Origin: Chrysomallon squamiferum
Taxonomy: Eukaryota; Mollusca; Gastropoda; Neomphalida; Peltospiridae
DNA length: 37,500 bases
Direction: 5' to 3'
Assembly: GCA_012295275.1 (NCBI GenBank)
Contig: CM022665.1
Location: 3,391,667-3,429,166, forward strand
Shown: positions 11,271-27,623 of the stretch, in pieces
Position numbering within the stretch: position 1 is the stretch's first letter
How the letters are laid out: each line of letters begins with the position of its first letter
Position numbers and translations under genes: made by a program
Notes under the pieces: model-generated
Told to the model about the DNA's origin: nothing
Database searches by the model: none
The model's input: the letters and a program-made list of their open reading frames with translations, nothing else

Positions 11271-11290
11271 CTGGCTGGAACGAGAAATAG
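11271..11290 (+). repeat. Dispersed motif, copy 2
   Basis: CTGGCTGGAACGAGAAATAG is followed directly by a poly(A) run (about 11293-11310), as expected for the 3' end of a retroposed element. It is similar to 6121-6150 and 28791-28813. Confidence 0.35.
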
Positions 11291-11310
11291 TTAAAAAAAA
11301 AAAAAAAAAA

Positions 11311-13560
11311 GACATTAAGGAGAATTGAACTAAAAATCTACGTTCTTAACTCAAATGGTTATTTTCACTGATATATTTATTTAAAGCCTCGTTTTACAGC
11401 TTTCCTCATTATTCATCCATTTCTTTTTGCTAACGTCACAGTTACGTAAGCTAACACCACGCTTTAACATGCAAACCACATTGGTCCATTGCCCGATAAT
11501 AAATAATGAGTATTATTTTTAAACCTAGCTATCATTTTTGATGTGGCGTTTCACACAACACTGGAGAACTTGTTAAAAACTTTGTTTATCTCCATGTCGA
11601 TGTCTTTCAATGCGCTGTTTCAGTCGGATGTTATCTTAAACAGATAACGTGGAGCTTCCCGCTGTGACGTCATACCTGACTACAGATTGCACGCAAGAGC
11701 TGTCTGGCATTTACAGATAAAAGCTTTTTTTTTTAATCTGTGAATCACATACCTTTAAACTCTTGCTAAATGCTGATGTTATATTTTTATTTTTATTTTA
11801 TTTTTAAAAATATTTCTTTTTAAGGTTTAAGAATTATTTGCGACTTGAAAATCGTTTTTGTTTTCATAAACACTGTTCCGAAACTTGATTTTAAATATAA
11901 ATATATATATATATATATATTTTGATGCACTATGACAAGGATTACGTCAGTTAAATATTTTAATTTCTTTTGTCGGGTTGTCTGAGGCATGTTGACCTAT
12001 TAAAGGTTTAGTTACAGAGAGGAGTGGGTAGAAATGTTAATGCTGGTGTCGGAACTGAATCCCAAAAAGTATTGTTACGCGCAATATTCTGTTCAGATGT
12101 ATTCATTTATACCTGGTTTTTTTTTTTTTTTTTTACATTAATGTCTAAAATCTGCTCTGTTTTTTTTTTTTACCTTCTTTCCCATCCCCTTTTTTCAAAA
12201 TAATTTTGTTGTTTGTTTTCAGTAATATTTTCATTTTATCTGTCTGTCTATCTATCTATATATATATATCTGTATCTATATCTATCTATATATATATTCA
12301 TACATATACAAACACACACACACACACGTTATGAATAGCAGTGTGCACAGTATGTATGATATATTTACGAGATGTGAAGGTCAACTGATGATGTCTAACA
12401 GACAGGTGCAGACACACTCTTTATCTAGTGTGATACTTATAAATCTACACCAGTCTGACGTCAGAACAGTGCATGATACATCTTAACCAGTTGTTCAGTG
12501 AAACCACACAAAACACTTACTGTCAGCTGTTACCTTCATACTGTGTTACACAGAACTCATTATTTGCCCCCAGTTACAAGTTTATCCTCCTTCTAGAGTT
12601 CACAGTGCAGGTTAATTTAGAAGGGTTGACTGCAGCAGTGATAAGCACAAACAGCAGCAATATCAACAGCGACAGAAGCAGCGACAACAACAACCACAAA
12701 AAAACAACAATTATAATACATCTGTTATCCATATATATATATATCATATGAACGAATACAGGTTCATACGTACTCATTTATCTTTCATTTCATTTCTGTT
12801 AAATCTTCAGATCCTGTTTGAGAATACAGTAACCGAGTACAACAGCGGATTTGAACTACGGTTTTAAAAAAAAAAAAATACTGAATTTAGCAATGAAGAG
12901 TCAGTTTCTTTGAAACTGTTCTTTAAACACTGGTGTGCTGTACATCATTATTTTTGAAAGGTGATTATCACTTGTTTTATTGCAAGAAACTGGCAATGTA
13001 TGCACGCTGCAGAAGAATAATCTATCATCAGCTATATCATTTCCATCTTGTTTTTACGTTTGGAGTTGAAAACGAAGTTTTTGAAACATGATACATGAAA
13101 GGAAGCGCTGGCTGTAGAACAGCTTGAAGCTGCTGGTAATGACTGCAGTGAATGTTCAGCGAGCTAAAGGCCATTGGTTCACCAATTTGCAGGTGTTTTG
13201 CTGATTTAAGGAGTAAATTGTCTGCGTGTCTGAATTATAAATATCACACGTGCATGTCAGCTGTAGATCAACAGTACGTCATGTACGTTCTCAAACCTTT
13301 ATTTCTTATTATTTTCCATTTTATCCCTTTAAAAAGAAACAGGATGAAAATATAATAAACGATGATCATTTGTAAGTATAGTGAAATGTAAAAATAAAAA
13401 AATAAAAAATAACTCGTGATAATCAGTCGAAATCGTCAATATTGGGATGAAATACACAAAAGAAAGAAAAACAAAATAAATAAAAACAGTGAAACAGATC
13501 AATTACTTTAAATCATAGTCAGAATTAATTTTCTGCGTAAAACCACTCGCTTCAATTAGT
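11311..13560. other. Intergenic, no gene recognised
   Basis: AT-rich DNA with short TA, TATC and CA arrays (about 11896-11920, 12238-12330) and T runs near 12118-12134. A TATAAATA lies at 13236-13243, upstream of the candidate calponin first exon at 13601, but it is about 365 bases away. Short open frames do not match any family I know. Confidence 0.5.
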
Positions 13561-13600
13561 TGTAGAATGCAGCGTAATGTGTCTGGAAAGCGGACTAAAC

Positions 13601-13618
13601 ATGGCGCTCGGGCGAACG
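13601..13618 (+). other. Candidate first coding exon of calponin-like gene
   Basis: AAAC-ATGG provides a good start context. Six codons (M-A-L-G-R-T) lead to a phase-0 donor GTCAGT at 13619, the same hexamer used as donor by the gene's second visible exon. The next exon at 17651 begins in phase 0, so the frames join. An in-frame stop lies upstream. The competing candidate is at 9955-9966. Family members usually have about 10-25 residues before this exon, so six is short. Confidence 0.25.
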
Positions 13619-13886
13619 GTCAGTAAGTGGTGTTTTCTGTTAAACAAAAATAATGTTAGTGCCATGCACGTGCCAATTAGATCTGTTTATTAACGCTCGT
13701 GCGGTGAGGTTTTGCAGACGGATCGTTTCTGACATGTTCAGTGAAAACATAAACTTCTGGTAAGAATTATATCGAGGCGGTTTGCCTACACAAATAAACA
13801 GTTTAAGAAGAGGTATGGAAAGATTGAATGTTTAATGACATTATTATTATGGTTATTATTTATGAGACATATGCATTTGAAATTAA

Positions 13887-13887
<1 letters not shown>

Positions 13888-13934
<47 letters not shown>
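13888..13934. repeat. (TAA)n microsatellite
   Basis: A clean trinucleotide array. Confidence 0.95.
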
Positions 13935-13937
<3 letters not shown>

Positions 13938-15419
13938 AGAGGGAACCGTTATTTCCATTAATTTCACTATTTTAGTCTGAACCTTTTGTCTGTGTGTGCG
14001 TGCATAAATAGCCAGTTGGTCAATAACGCAAGACCAGTTAAGACAATTTAAAGAAGCTAAAACAAATAATATTTGCAGCAGAAGACAATTGCATTTTTGA
14101 TACAGCGTTTTACAATGTTAACGAGTGTGATTTTGATGGAACGAACTTTAAAGATGATATTAGTTCACGATTAACACACAAACACGAAATAAATAAACAG
14201 AAAAAGTGAGGCAGGAAGCGAGGTGCACCCTTTGATTCACGAATAGACTGAACATGAGGTCTTCAGTGAAAGATATGAACTGCGTACATCATACAACACA
14301 TATTAATCTAATTTGGTTATTGGAAATCTTTGAAGAAAAGGAAACGAGGGGGGAAATACGTGAATGTGTTGACTCATAAACACATATGTTTATTATTTTC
14401 TTCTTTGATTTGAGATTTGACATTTACTTTTTGTTTTCTACCTTTGGATAACGAAGAACACTCCATGTTATACAGTGGTATATCTGAAATCACCAACAGC
14501 TAACCACAGTAAACAGTTCACGTACGGAGACTTCTTTGATAAAATTCCTTTATACGTGATGTTACTATTCAAAATATATTTTTATTTTATTTATTTTCTA
14601 TTGAAACCGTGTACTTTGACATCGATATAAAAATGCAGACGTTAAGATTAATGAAAAAACAAAACAACATATTTTCTGTAATTTACTGTAAGTAATCAAA
14701 CAAAAAAAAAAAAAATGAAGTACTGAATGTTTGCAGCAGTCTTAGATTGTATCTGTTATGTTTGTATTTCATTACATTAGAGTATATTTAAACATGTTTT
14801 ACTTGATTAGCAAATACTGAATGTGAGATTATGGGAAAATCTCCAGAGAAACGCAGTGCTATTTACAAATCATCGAAGCAGTATGTATTATTTAGGGTTG
14901 GCAGAAAGTTTTACGTGCTAAATAAATCTCTAACCTACTTTTAAAATGAATCATTTTCTAACTGTTGATATGAAAGTAAATTTTCAGATAAAGTTCAGCA
15001 CTTGGAAGAACAGGCTGTAAAAGGTCTATGCGCTCCTAAATGCAGACAGTACACAGATGTGCAACAGATTTTAAATAGAAATTGCAACAAATCAGTAATT
15101 ACTTAACTTCAAAAGAAAAAAATTAGTGAGGTTGAGGTTTTTTCACAAGTTTTTACAGCTTTTCGTTCTTAGGTGTGAACGGAATATGCAGCGTATGAAA
15201 ACTGTGTTTGTTTTTAATTATTAACATTAGCTGAACTGTGCTATGTTGTGGTATTATACACAAGAAATTAGATTCCTGGAGATTAGGAACTGAAAATCTC
15301 TTCTGACTGCACAGTGGGAAACATACATAAAACGGATTCAGTGGTAACCAAATCGGATGATCACATTTCAAAATATTGTTCCAAACAAGCAGTTATGTAA
15401 ATCCTTATAAACCCAAATT

Positions 15420-15548
<129 letters not shown>

Positions 15549-15878
15549 TTATTTTTATACGACTTATATCAATTTACAGTGTTTGTGTTTGATGTACGTT
15601 ATAAGCCAGCAGGTTCCTCTCTTTTGCTGCGTGTAGGTGAAACTTGAGAATGACTTGTTTACGAATGTGCAGTAACTAACTCTGCCAGCTTTACATTCTG
15701 CGTGGAATGAAAGCACGTCTTTGAGGATTAAATTATGTTTGATGTGGGTTTTTTGGTGTTTGTACAGTCATTTTAAATGAATTTAAGAATAATAATAGCA
15801 AATAACAATTAGAAAAAAAAGAAGATGGATTTGAGGATGAAGAAGAAGAAGAAGTAGAAAACCGAATCAAATTTATCC

Positions 15879-15883
<5 letters not shown>

Positions 15884-15917
<34 letters not shown>
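15884..15917. repeat. (TA)n microsatellite
   Basis: A perfect TA array. Confidence 0.95.
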
Positions 15918-15919
<2 letters not shown>

Positions 15920-16784
15920 ACAATGACAAAATTATCGAAGTTTAAACATTAATATATCTCGGAATGTAAAATAAAAGTAACATATTTTTATATACAGCAT
16001 CATGGAGGTAACTGATGTTTTATGTTATACTTTCCATTTCTGTAACCGATCCAGATATAATGTTCATTCCTGTGAATAGGCAGATGGAGACGAAGTGTAA
16101 TATTCAACGTAACCCAGGTGGCGAGCACATTTCACCACAGACTCGTCACTTGTTGACTATCTGATCTCTGCATATGCCAGAACGTCATGACATTTCTCTA
16201 AATTGCTTCACACATGATACTGAATGGAATAGCAAACCATTCACGAAGTGTTTTCTAACATCGAGACACTTTTAAAAACATACGTAGAACCATGATGCAA
16301 AGAGGCAAGAATCCAGCGATGTAGTTTGTTTTCTGCTGAATGAAAATTAATTTATCTTTTAAAAATATTCATAAAAAATATGACGCCCTTTTTTTTTTTT
16401 TTTTTATCTAAAATCCTGAAACTGCTTCTAGAAATTGTTTAAAGAACGAAGATAAATAAAATAATAATAATAATAATACTGTTGTTGTTCCATATCTTAT
16501 AGATACAGTCAGCTGCTATGCACAATACGGTTGCCATCAGTGTTTATAACAGGTAGAATATGAATAGTCTGGTGAACAATAGAATCTTTCTTCATATAGC
16601 GGCTATTTTATAAATTAATATTTTATTCAAACAGTAATCATATAATTTAATAATATGAAAAACAGAATCTGGTAAACTCACCGCATTAAAACATTTTTTG
16701 CGGATTAGCAATAAAGATTATATTTCCTCTTATTTTATTATTATTTCTTATTTATTTAGTTAATTTTTAGTTTATATTTCTTAT

Positions 16785-16850
16785 TTCTTTCTTTCTTTCT
16801 TTCTTTCTTTCTTATTATTATTATTATTATTATTATTATTTTTTTTTTAA
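16785..16850. repeat. (TTTC)n, (TTA)n, poly(T)
   Basis: Adjacent short arrays of three types. Confidence 0.9.
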
Positions 16851-17274
16851 ATATTTTTTTAATGAAACAGAAATAAAGTATAAATTACACTCTTGATTTA
16901 TTTTATATTAATGTTTTTAAGTTATTTTAAAAGTATATTATTATCCATTTAGATTTTTTAAAAGTAATTTTTTAAAATACGTACAAATGAATAAATATTT
17001 TATATACACCTTCTGTTTTAATGTATTCATGTGTTTAGACTTTCTTATTAATTACTGCAGTAACAAAATGTAGGTGAAAATGGCGAGACTGGCGTAGTCT
17101 CACTCACTAAGTCTGTTTACATTATTGTGTATGGAACAGCCTCGCTATGGAAACAACCTTTAAAAATATTTATTTTTGAACTGTATTTTCGTACTAGACG
17201 CTAAATGTGAAAAACAATAATAATGAATCAAGAAATGTACATTTAAGCATTTGTAGATATGTATTCTTCTTCTT

Positions 17275-17374
17275 ATTATTATTATTTATTTATTTATTTA
17301 TTTGTTTTATTTTTATTTTATTTTATTTTATTTTATTTTATTTTATTTTATTTTATTTCATTTTTATTTTTATT

Positions 17375-17406
<32 letters not shown>

Positions 17407-17572
17407 TTTTTTTTTATTTTTATTTTTATTTTTATTTTTATTTCATTTTCATTTTATATTTTTATTTTTATTTTTGTTTTTATTTTTATATTCATTTATA
17501 TTTTTATTTTTAATTATTTTATTTTATTTTATTTTATTTTATTTTAATTTAATTTTTAATTATTTTATTTTA
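17275..17572. repeat. (TTTTA)n-type low-complexity array
   Basis: About 300 bases made almost only of T and A in TTTA/TTTTA units. It is directly upstream of the calponin exon and gives Phe/Tyr-rich spurious frames. It may form an extended polypyrimidine tract for the acceptor at 17650. Confidence 0.9.
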
Positions 17573-17650
17573 TTCACCGTTAGTTAACAAGTATAAATTT
17601 TGGAGTTGACGTTTTTGCTTGGGGTTCATTGTTTTGTTCATTAATAACAG

Positions 17651-19189
17651 CGTGACCCCGAGCTGGAAAAACAAGCCTTGGACTGGATTGAAGCTATTCT
17701 GGGTGAACCTATTGACAGAAAAAGACCATACGAAGACGTACTGAAAGATGGTATTATACTGTGCAAGTAAGTGTTTGAAATTTTTATTAAGTCTTAACAT
17801 ACAGATAAATGGCAAACATATAAATGAATTTAAAAAACAAAAGAAATCGAAATAAAATAAATTAAAATTAATAATTAAGTATACTAAAAATAAAACGAAA
17901 TAAAATAAAATAAAATAAATAATTAAGTGTACTAAAAACAAAACAAAACGAAATAAAATAAAATAAATAATTAAGTATACTAAAAACAAAACGAAACGAA
18001 ATAAAATAAAATAAATAATTAAGTATACTAAATTTTTTTTTTTTAAACGTTTTTCAAAAGTATACTTATTTTTCGATCTCAAATAAGTGATTCGATTTAC
18101 TGAAAATGAATTATAAATTATAATAACAACACACGCTATATATTCTGTGTGTTTTCCACAGCCTCATGAACAAACTAATGCCGGGCTGCATCAAAAAGAT
18201 CGACAAAAAAGGAGGCGGGTTTGCTCTGATGCAGAACATTGAGAGGTTCTCGGAGGCAGCCAGGAAGTTTGGTGTTCCAGCCTCAGAGTGCTTCCAGACC
18301 GTGGACTTGTGGGAGAGAAAGAACATTCCCCAGGTCACCCTCTGTCTCCATTCCTTGGGAAGAGTGGTCAGTATATAACACACTTTCCTTTTGCGTGCGT
18401 GCCTGTGTGTGTGTGTGTGTGCGTGTGTGCGTGATGGCATGTGTTTATTATATTAAAAACACTGTTTCTTCTGTTTTAATTGTAGACTGGTATTTTGTGT
18501 TTGGTTGTAAGAAACTGTCTTCGCAGCATCAGTAGGAGAATGAAAGCTTGAGTGGTAGTAGTAGCAGGAAGTAGTAGAAGTAGTCGTAGAAGTAGTAGAA
18601 TAGTGGCAGCAGTAGTAGTAGTAGTAGTCATAGTAGTAGTAATAGTGGCAGCAGTAGTAGTAGTAGTAGTCATATTAGTAGTATTAGTAGCAGTAGTCAT
18701 AGTAGTAGTATTAGTATTATTATTAGTAGTAGTAGTTATAGTAGTAGCAGTAGTAGTAGAGTTTTCTAAATATTTTTTTTCCATTTTTATTTATTTATAT
18801 GATTTTGCATTAAATGTGGCATTTTAAATAAGTGTATAATCAATAAATATGTTTCTTAAATCGATTTTAATTTCATTCTTGATTAGATTTTCAATATTTT
18901 TTTTTTTTTTTCAATTTATTTATTTTTGTTTTTAATTTACTTTATTTCAAAAACGTTGACATAATCATGATGCTGACGATAAAACTCGTTGTTAATAATT
19001 CAGTGCCAAACCAAACCTGACTACACTGGCCCGGTTCTGGGTCCCAAGATGGCTGAGAAAAACGAACGACAGTTCACCGAGGAGCAGTTACTGGAAGCCA
19101 AAAATGTCGTTAGTTTACAGTACGGCTCCAACAAAGGGGCCAGCCAAGCAGGCATGAACATCGGCAAAATGAGAAACATCAACGACTGA
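17651..19189 (+). CDS. Calponin/transgelin/Mp20-like protein, 3' three exons (5' exon uncertain)
   Basis: Exons 17651-17766, 18162-18366 and 19004-19189 join cleanly (GT-AG; phase 2 then phase 0) into 168 residues ending at TGA. The visible protein starts at RDPELEKQALDWIEA, matching the early part of the insect muscle protein Mp20 and of transgelins. A calponin-homology domain spans about residues 1-105 (for example KDGIILCKL and FQTVDLWE). A linker TGPVLGPKM and FTEEQL lead to a single calponin repeat (about 142-165, GSNKGASQAGMN). Family members bind actin and act in muscle or cytoskeleton. Family size is usually 180-200 residues, so only a short N-terminal exon is missing; candidates are 13601-13618 and 9955-9966. 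The donor of the second visible exon is the less common GTCAGT. The first visible intron carries a 48-bp minisatellite and the second an AGT array. Confidence 0.88.
17870..18032. repeat. 48-bp minisatellite in calponin intron
   Basis: Units begin with AATAATTAAGTATACTAAA at 17870, 17918, 17966 and 18014. The period is exactly 48 bp, with three full copies and one partial copy, differing by a few substitutions. The unit ends in AAATAAAATAAAATA. On the minus strand the 48-bp period gives a 16-residue periodic Phe/Leu-rich frame, which I take to be an artefact. Confidence 0.93.
18555..18766. repeat. Imperfect (AGT/TAG)n trinucleotide array
   Basis: About 210 bases of AGT-type repeats with interruptions by GGC, AGC and CAT, inside the last calponin intron. 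The Val-rich plus frame and Thr-rich minus frame are repeat translations. Confidence 0.93.
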
Positions 19190-22879
<3,690 letters not shown>

Positions 22880-23136
22880 ATGACCGGTCGAAATGTTCCA
22901 ACCATATGCTTTGTCGCCATTGTTTAGTCTGCAGGCTGAAACAGTGCGATTTCGCGGCTCATTCTCGATTCTGTTACTCACAGTAATATCCGGTTTCCAG
23001 AAATTCAGAAAGCCGTCTTTTATTATTTATTTATTTATTTTTAAACTGACTACTTTTAAATTTGGCACGCTGTAGTTCGCCAATATGCAGTATGTGCTGT
23101 ATTGTTTCGGTTTCCGTGACGTACGGGTTGAACGAG
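22880..23136 (+). promoter_or_regulatory. Candidate promoter/5' untranslated exon of DGCR6-like gene
   Basis: A CpG-richer island (several CG dinucleotides, for example GCGATTTCGCGGCTC near 22948 and a CRE-like TGACGTA at about 23117-23123) ends at a good donor (GAG|GTCAGT, GT at 23137). The coding part of the downstream gene starts four bases after an acceptor at 23978, so at least one upstream untranslated exon is required. This is the most suitable place for it. No TATA box is evident. Confidence 0.35.
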
Positions 23137-23982
23137 GTCAGTTTTTAAAAGTGAAACTGTTGTTGTACAGGGGTGATCCTTTCACAGTAAGTCACTGTTA
23201 ATGTTATACACCTGTACAAATGTACTGAGTAAAAGTTAAATTTATGTTTCTTCATTAATTTTCATCTTCCTTGTACAGAGTAATGTAAGACTTTTAAGTG
23301 TTCAGAAGTGCATTTTTTGAATAAATAAATACATGTGTAGAGGTAAATATAAATGATTTGGTACCTGTACATTACATAAAAGATATATTTTCAACTAACT
23401 GTTACCTATTTTAAAATACTATTTTCTGATATGAAATAAGTTTGAAATATGATGTGGAACCCTCAGCAGTTAGTGTCGATAGTCTTCATCAATAACATTG
23501 ATCTATTTGGAGGCCAGTGAGTTGGAGACTTTCAGCTGTACCGTATATACAAACAGTGATGTTGAAGGGTGACACACAGTGCTTAATCATTCCAAGAAAT
23601 CAAACGTATGGACCTGATGTCATTCAGTTGACTTTTTAGAGGTCAACAATTTAAAAGCGATATATTTATATTCAAAGATAATGAAGTTTGCTTGCCTGTT
23701 TAATAAACATGAAAGCACCACCAATGTGTGGCCATTTTGACCAGTAACAATTAAAACGTATTTTCCTTTATAAAAAAAAAAATGTCAGCTCAGCTTTGTT
23801 ATTGCAATAACCACTGTAAATGCAAAAATTGTTTCTCTGTTAGAACAAGTTTTGTGGGTTCTGCTCATCTATTTTTTGAAAATTACATGGCTTTTTATTA
23901 TATTACATTTTATATATTTATCGGTTCTGGAAAAGTTATTGTTCTTATTTCTGATGTGTCATATCTAATTTTTAACAGGAAA

Positions 23983-25199
23983 ATGGCAGATGATGATTTA
24001 ATGCAAAAAGAAGTTCGACAAAGACGACATTATGCATTGCTGAGTGAACTACAGAAAATGTCGAGAGAACTTCCTGGGTATATTTTGTTTATGATTACAC
24101 CATATTCTCAGTTGTATTATTCATTAGCTACTCTTTTAAAATCTGTTGTTTATTAAAGTTTTATTCATAGCTGATGCAGGAAAATGTATTGATGTTTGTT
24201 GGAAATGTCCTAAGTTATAACTGCTATTAAGTTCAGTTTGTAAAACTCATTTGTGTATCCTACATTAATTCTTTTTGTAGAAAATTCCAGCAGCGGATGT
24301 CATATGACTTGTTATCCAGCTTGTCCAACGCTCTCATAGACAAGACAGTGTTTGCAATTGTTCGAAGTTTGGAGGAGGTGCAGCATCTAGAGGAGAAGAG
24401 TCTTTATCACCAGAGATTAAAACTTGTTAATGAACACAAAGGTATCGCATCATTTTTTACATTTAGTTTTATATTTTCTTTTTAAACAAACTGTCAGTCT
24501 TCAGACTGTTTTGAATTAACTTCATTTTGTATTGTTTGTGATATTTTCCAAGAAATTCTGAAATATATTTGTCTTTCATTTTTATATTTGTGCTTTTATT
24601 TAGTTTTTTGCTGTTTTAAAACCATTTTTTTTTTTTTTTTTTTTTTTCTGTATGTAGCTCAGAGACACGAAATGCAGAAGAAACACAAAGAAGCCATACA
24701 GGATTGTCAGTCCAAACCACACAATCTGTCAATTGTGAAAGCACAGAATGATAGGGAATGGGAGGTTAGTTTTTCTTTTTACAAATAATTATTAACTTAT
24801 ATTAAATATCCATTGCTCAGTATGTTACTCTAAACATAATTATTTTATTTTTCTGAAGATTTAACAAACATCTAAGGCAAAAGTGAACCAAAATCTGGTT
24901 TTTAATTTAACCATATTTGTCAGAAATTATTAGGATATTCTGTTATTATTATTTTATTATATATATATTTATATATTTTTTTTCAGACGATGGAGAGAAG
25001 ATGTGAAGATGAAGTTAGGAAAAAAGATATGAAAATAATTCTTAATCTCGATCAAAAAGTGATGGACCAGCAAGTGATGCTTGAGCGAGCAGGAGTTCCA
25101 GGATTCTTTGTGACAAATAACAAACAGGACATTCGTCTACAGATGTACCTGCTTGAGTTCATGTCACGTCTCAGTAGAATGGACCTGCCTGGAAGTTGA
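23983..25199 (+). CDS. DGCR6 / gonadal (gdl) family protein
   Basis: Four coding exons, 23983-24077, 24281-24441, 24658-24764 and 24987-25199, join in frame through GT-AG introns (phases 2, 1, 0) to a 191-residue protein, near the usual family length. The start ATG lies four bases into its exon with an AAAATGG context. Matches to vertebrate DGCR6 and the fly gonadal protein include RQRRHYALLSELQ (13-25), FQQRMSY (34-40), TVFAIV then QHLEEKSLYHQRL (about 54-79), DQKVMDQQ (143-150) and ERAGVPGFFVT (154-164), and QMYLLE near the C-terminus. The protein is mostly helical and charged with probable coiled coil. The biochemical role of this family is poorly known; DGCR6 lies in the human 22q11 deletion region. 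Nothing in the sequence suggests a defect. Confidence 0.92.
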
Positions 25200-25452
25200 C
25201 ACACATATCTCTATTTATCACATGAATTTTAGATTTTACTTTACCATTTTATATTTGAGTAACTGTTATACAGATGAAACATTTTAAATGAGATAACTTT
25301 TTAATTTATGAAATTGCTTATATTCATTATCAAAATGTAATCATATAAATTGTCATGTTAGTATGTAAACATTTGACTGTGTCATTTGTTAATTCTCTTC
25401 CCCATATCAGTGATATGTTTTTTCTTGTTATATTTAGGAATGTTTCCGTGCA

Positions 25453-25458
25453 ATAAAA
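25453..25458 (+). terminator. Poly(A) signal AATAAA for DGCR6-like gene
   Basis: A canonical AATAAA (in CAATAAAATG) lies about 255 bases after the stop, giving a reasonable 3' UTR. Another AATAAA lies near 25917. Confidence 0.5.
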
Positions 25459-25469
25459 TGTATTTTCAA

Positions 25470-26639
25470 TGAAACAAAACTGTTGTTAGCCACTGATGAC
25501 CCAGTTTAATTTTTACATACATTGTGTGAAGTTAACATTAATAATAATATAACAGTATTATTTGTATGTTTATGTTTGTAAACCTGAATTTAACATTTTA
25601 AACAGTCAGATAAAGACAAAGTTCAAGAAATATTTATTATTATTTTCTGCATTATTTCAGAAACCACATGAACTTCAGAGTTCAGAATTACCTTACTTGT
25701 AATAAACCTTTATAATAATTGCATAGAAAATATTTCGTTTTGTTATATTTTTGCATTATAGACCTTGTATACTCCACTAACTGCTTTCTTGTTGTTGTTA
25801 ATGGAAATAATAAGTGCACTTGTACATTAATGTTTTGTTTCATGATGACTAAGAACGAAAATAAGAACTGAATGGGACTGATCCAGTGACTAATCATGCT
25901 TTATGTCAGCATTCTAATAAAAGACTATGCATGTTACACAACTTAATATGCCTGTCATATTCAGATAGATATTCCACTAAATCTGTTTATAACAAAGTTG
26001 TCTTATGATAATGTTTAATTTGATTAGAATTTTTTGTGTAATATACCTATTAAAAAAACATAAAACTATAAGAAAATCCTAGAATTTATAATTCATCAAA
26101 CTACAGAAAATTTTATATATAGATAAATGTTAATCAGTGCAGTGAGAACAACATAAATATTATATTTATTAAGAAAATTTCTTTAAGAAATATTTATTCT
26201 TGGCTCTTGTCATTTCACACAAAAAGGTTAGCAAATTTTTAACAGGATCTAAAAATCTTGGTAAAATCCACCTGTTTCACATTGTTAGGAAAACCAGAAA
26301 AAAAAAAAAAAAAAAGATTGAATCTATCAAAATTATTATTACATTTCATAACGCATATCTACAAAAAAAAAAAAAAAAACAGCTGAAAAGCAGGCATTTC
26401 AGGGAAAGATTATGGGAAGTTTCCTAGTTGCATAGACCCCCCCCCCTTTGTGGAAAAGAATAAACAAATTGATTGTGTGTAACCTCTGTTGTACTCTGGG
26501 ATTTGGAAGTTTGTGATATTCGAGGGCAAAGTTATTATGGGGTTATTATTTAAAGGTGGCTGGACTTTTAAAGGTGTCCAAGCAAATACCTTGATACTGT
26601 ATTAAAAAGCTAAATACTTCCACTGTGCAGCTAGTGTTT
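25470..26639. other. Intergenic, no gene recognised
   Basis: AT-rich DNA with poly(A) runs near 26298-26316 and 26363-26379 and an eight-to-ten base C run at about 26436-26446. Open frames are short and unmatched. Confidence 0.5.
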
Positions 26640-26689
26640 CAGCTTGCAGCATTCTAAGCATCTGCAGTAGTTGGGACAATGAAAGAACT

Positions 26690-27210
26690 GTGTGTCTCTT
26701 GTTATCACTTTCTCCAAAGAGGCACAGACACCTGGAACTAATCTTTGATGGTGTTGACATCACAGGCAAAAAGAAGCTTGTCAACTTGTACTGAACACAC
26801 TGAAAAACAACCCGCATTTGAGTCAGCAGTTTTGAGGTATATAAAACCACATTCTCTGACTGCAGAAGAAAGAGCAGAACAGTGTTGTTGCTAATGGCCA
26901 GATCAAAGGAGCAGCCATTGCTCTGAGTGATATTCGATCTGAACTGAACTTCACAGCTTGGTTTGCCCACGCAGTGGATGTGGTGGCAAGCATCAATGAG
27001 GAGACAGCAATGCTAAGTAGAACTGTGAACAGACGAACATTCAGACAGAACCAGTCCATAAAGACGTCTTATGTTGAACTACCTGCTTGCTGAATCTAGC
27101 CAGCTTATCCACGATGTCAAATGCTTGCAGCAGAACAAGCATTCCAACTCCCAGGGAGTGTTCAAGTCTTGTTAGTGCTATGGGATGAATAAAGTCCAAG
27201 CAGAGTTTCA
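26690..27210 (+). pseudogene. Decayed transposase remnant, hAT-like
   Basis: The plus strand shows a long protein-like stretch interrupted by stops and frame changes. The clearest part (about 26894-27091) reads through IRSELNFTAWFAHAVDVVAS and then INEE..MLSRTVNRRTFRQN, resembling the 'PR...RQ..R.N' segment of hAT-type transposases and their host relatives (zinc-finger MYM or 52-kDa-repressor-like proteins). Upstream fragments (for example LELIFDGVDITGKKKLVNLY) lie in another frame. I see no intact ends. The family call rests on a short motif, and other domesticated or retrotransposed sources are possible. The minus-strand frame at 26602-26970 is a shadow of it. Confidence 0.4.
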
Positions 27211-27302
27211 GGTCTGGTGTGTTAAGTGGAGAAGAGAAAGCAAACTATGTCAGTGCCTACAACAATTGGTGCCTCCCTGCAGTAACACATCCATGACTTA
27301 CA

Positions 27303-27623
<321 letters not shown>

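Noticed and set aside
17259-18082. Phe/Tyr-rich frames around the calponin exons
   Set aside because: They come from TTTTA arrays and the 48-bp minisatellite. The true exon lies at 17651-17766 on the plus strand.
18239-18535. Alternative plus frame overlapping calponin exon 2
   Set aside because: Out of frame with the calponin-homology domain and running into a GT microsatellite.
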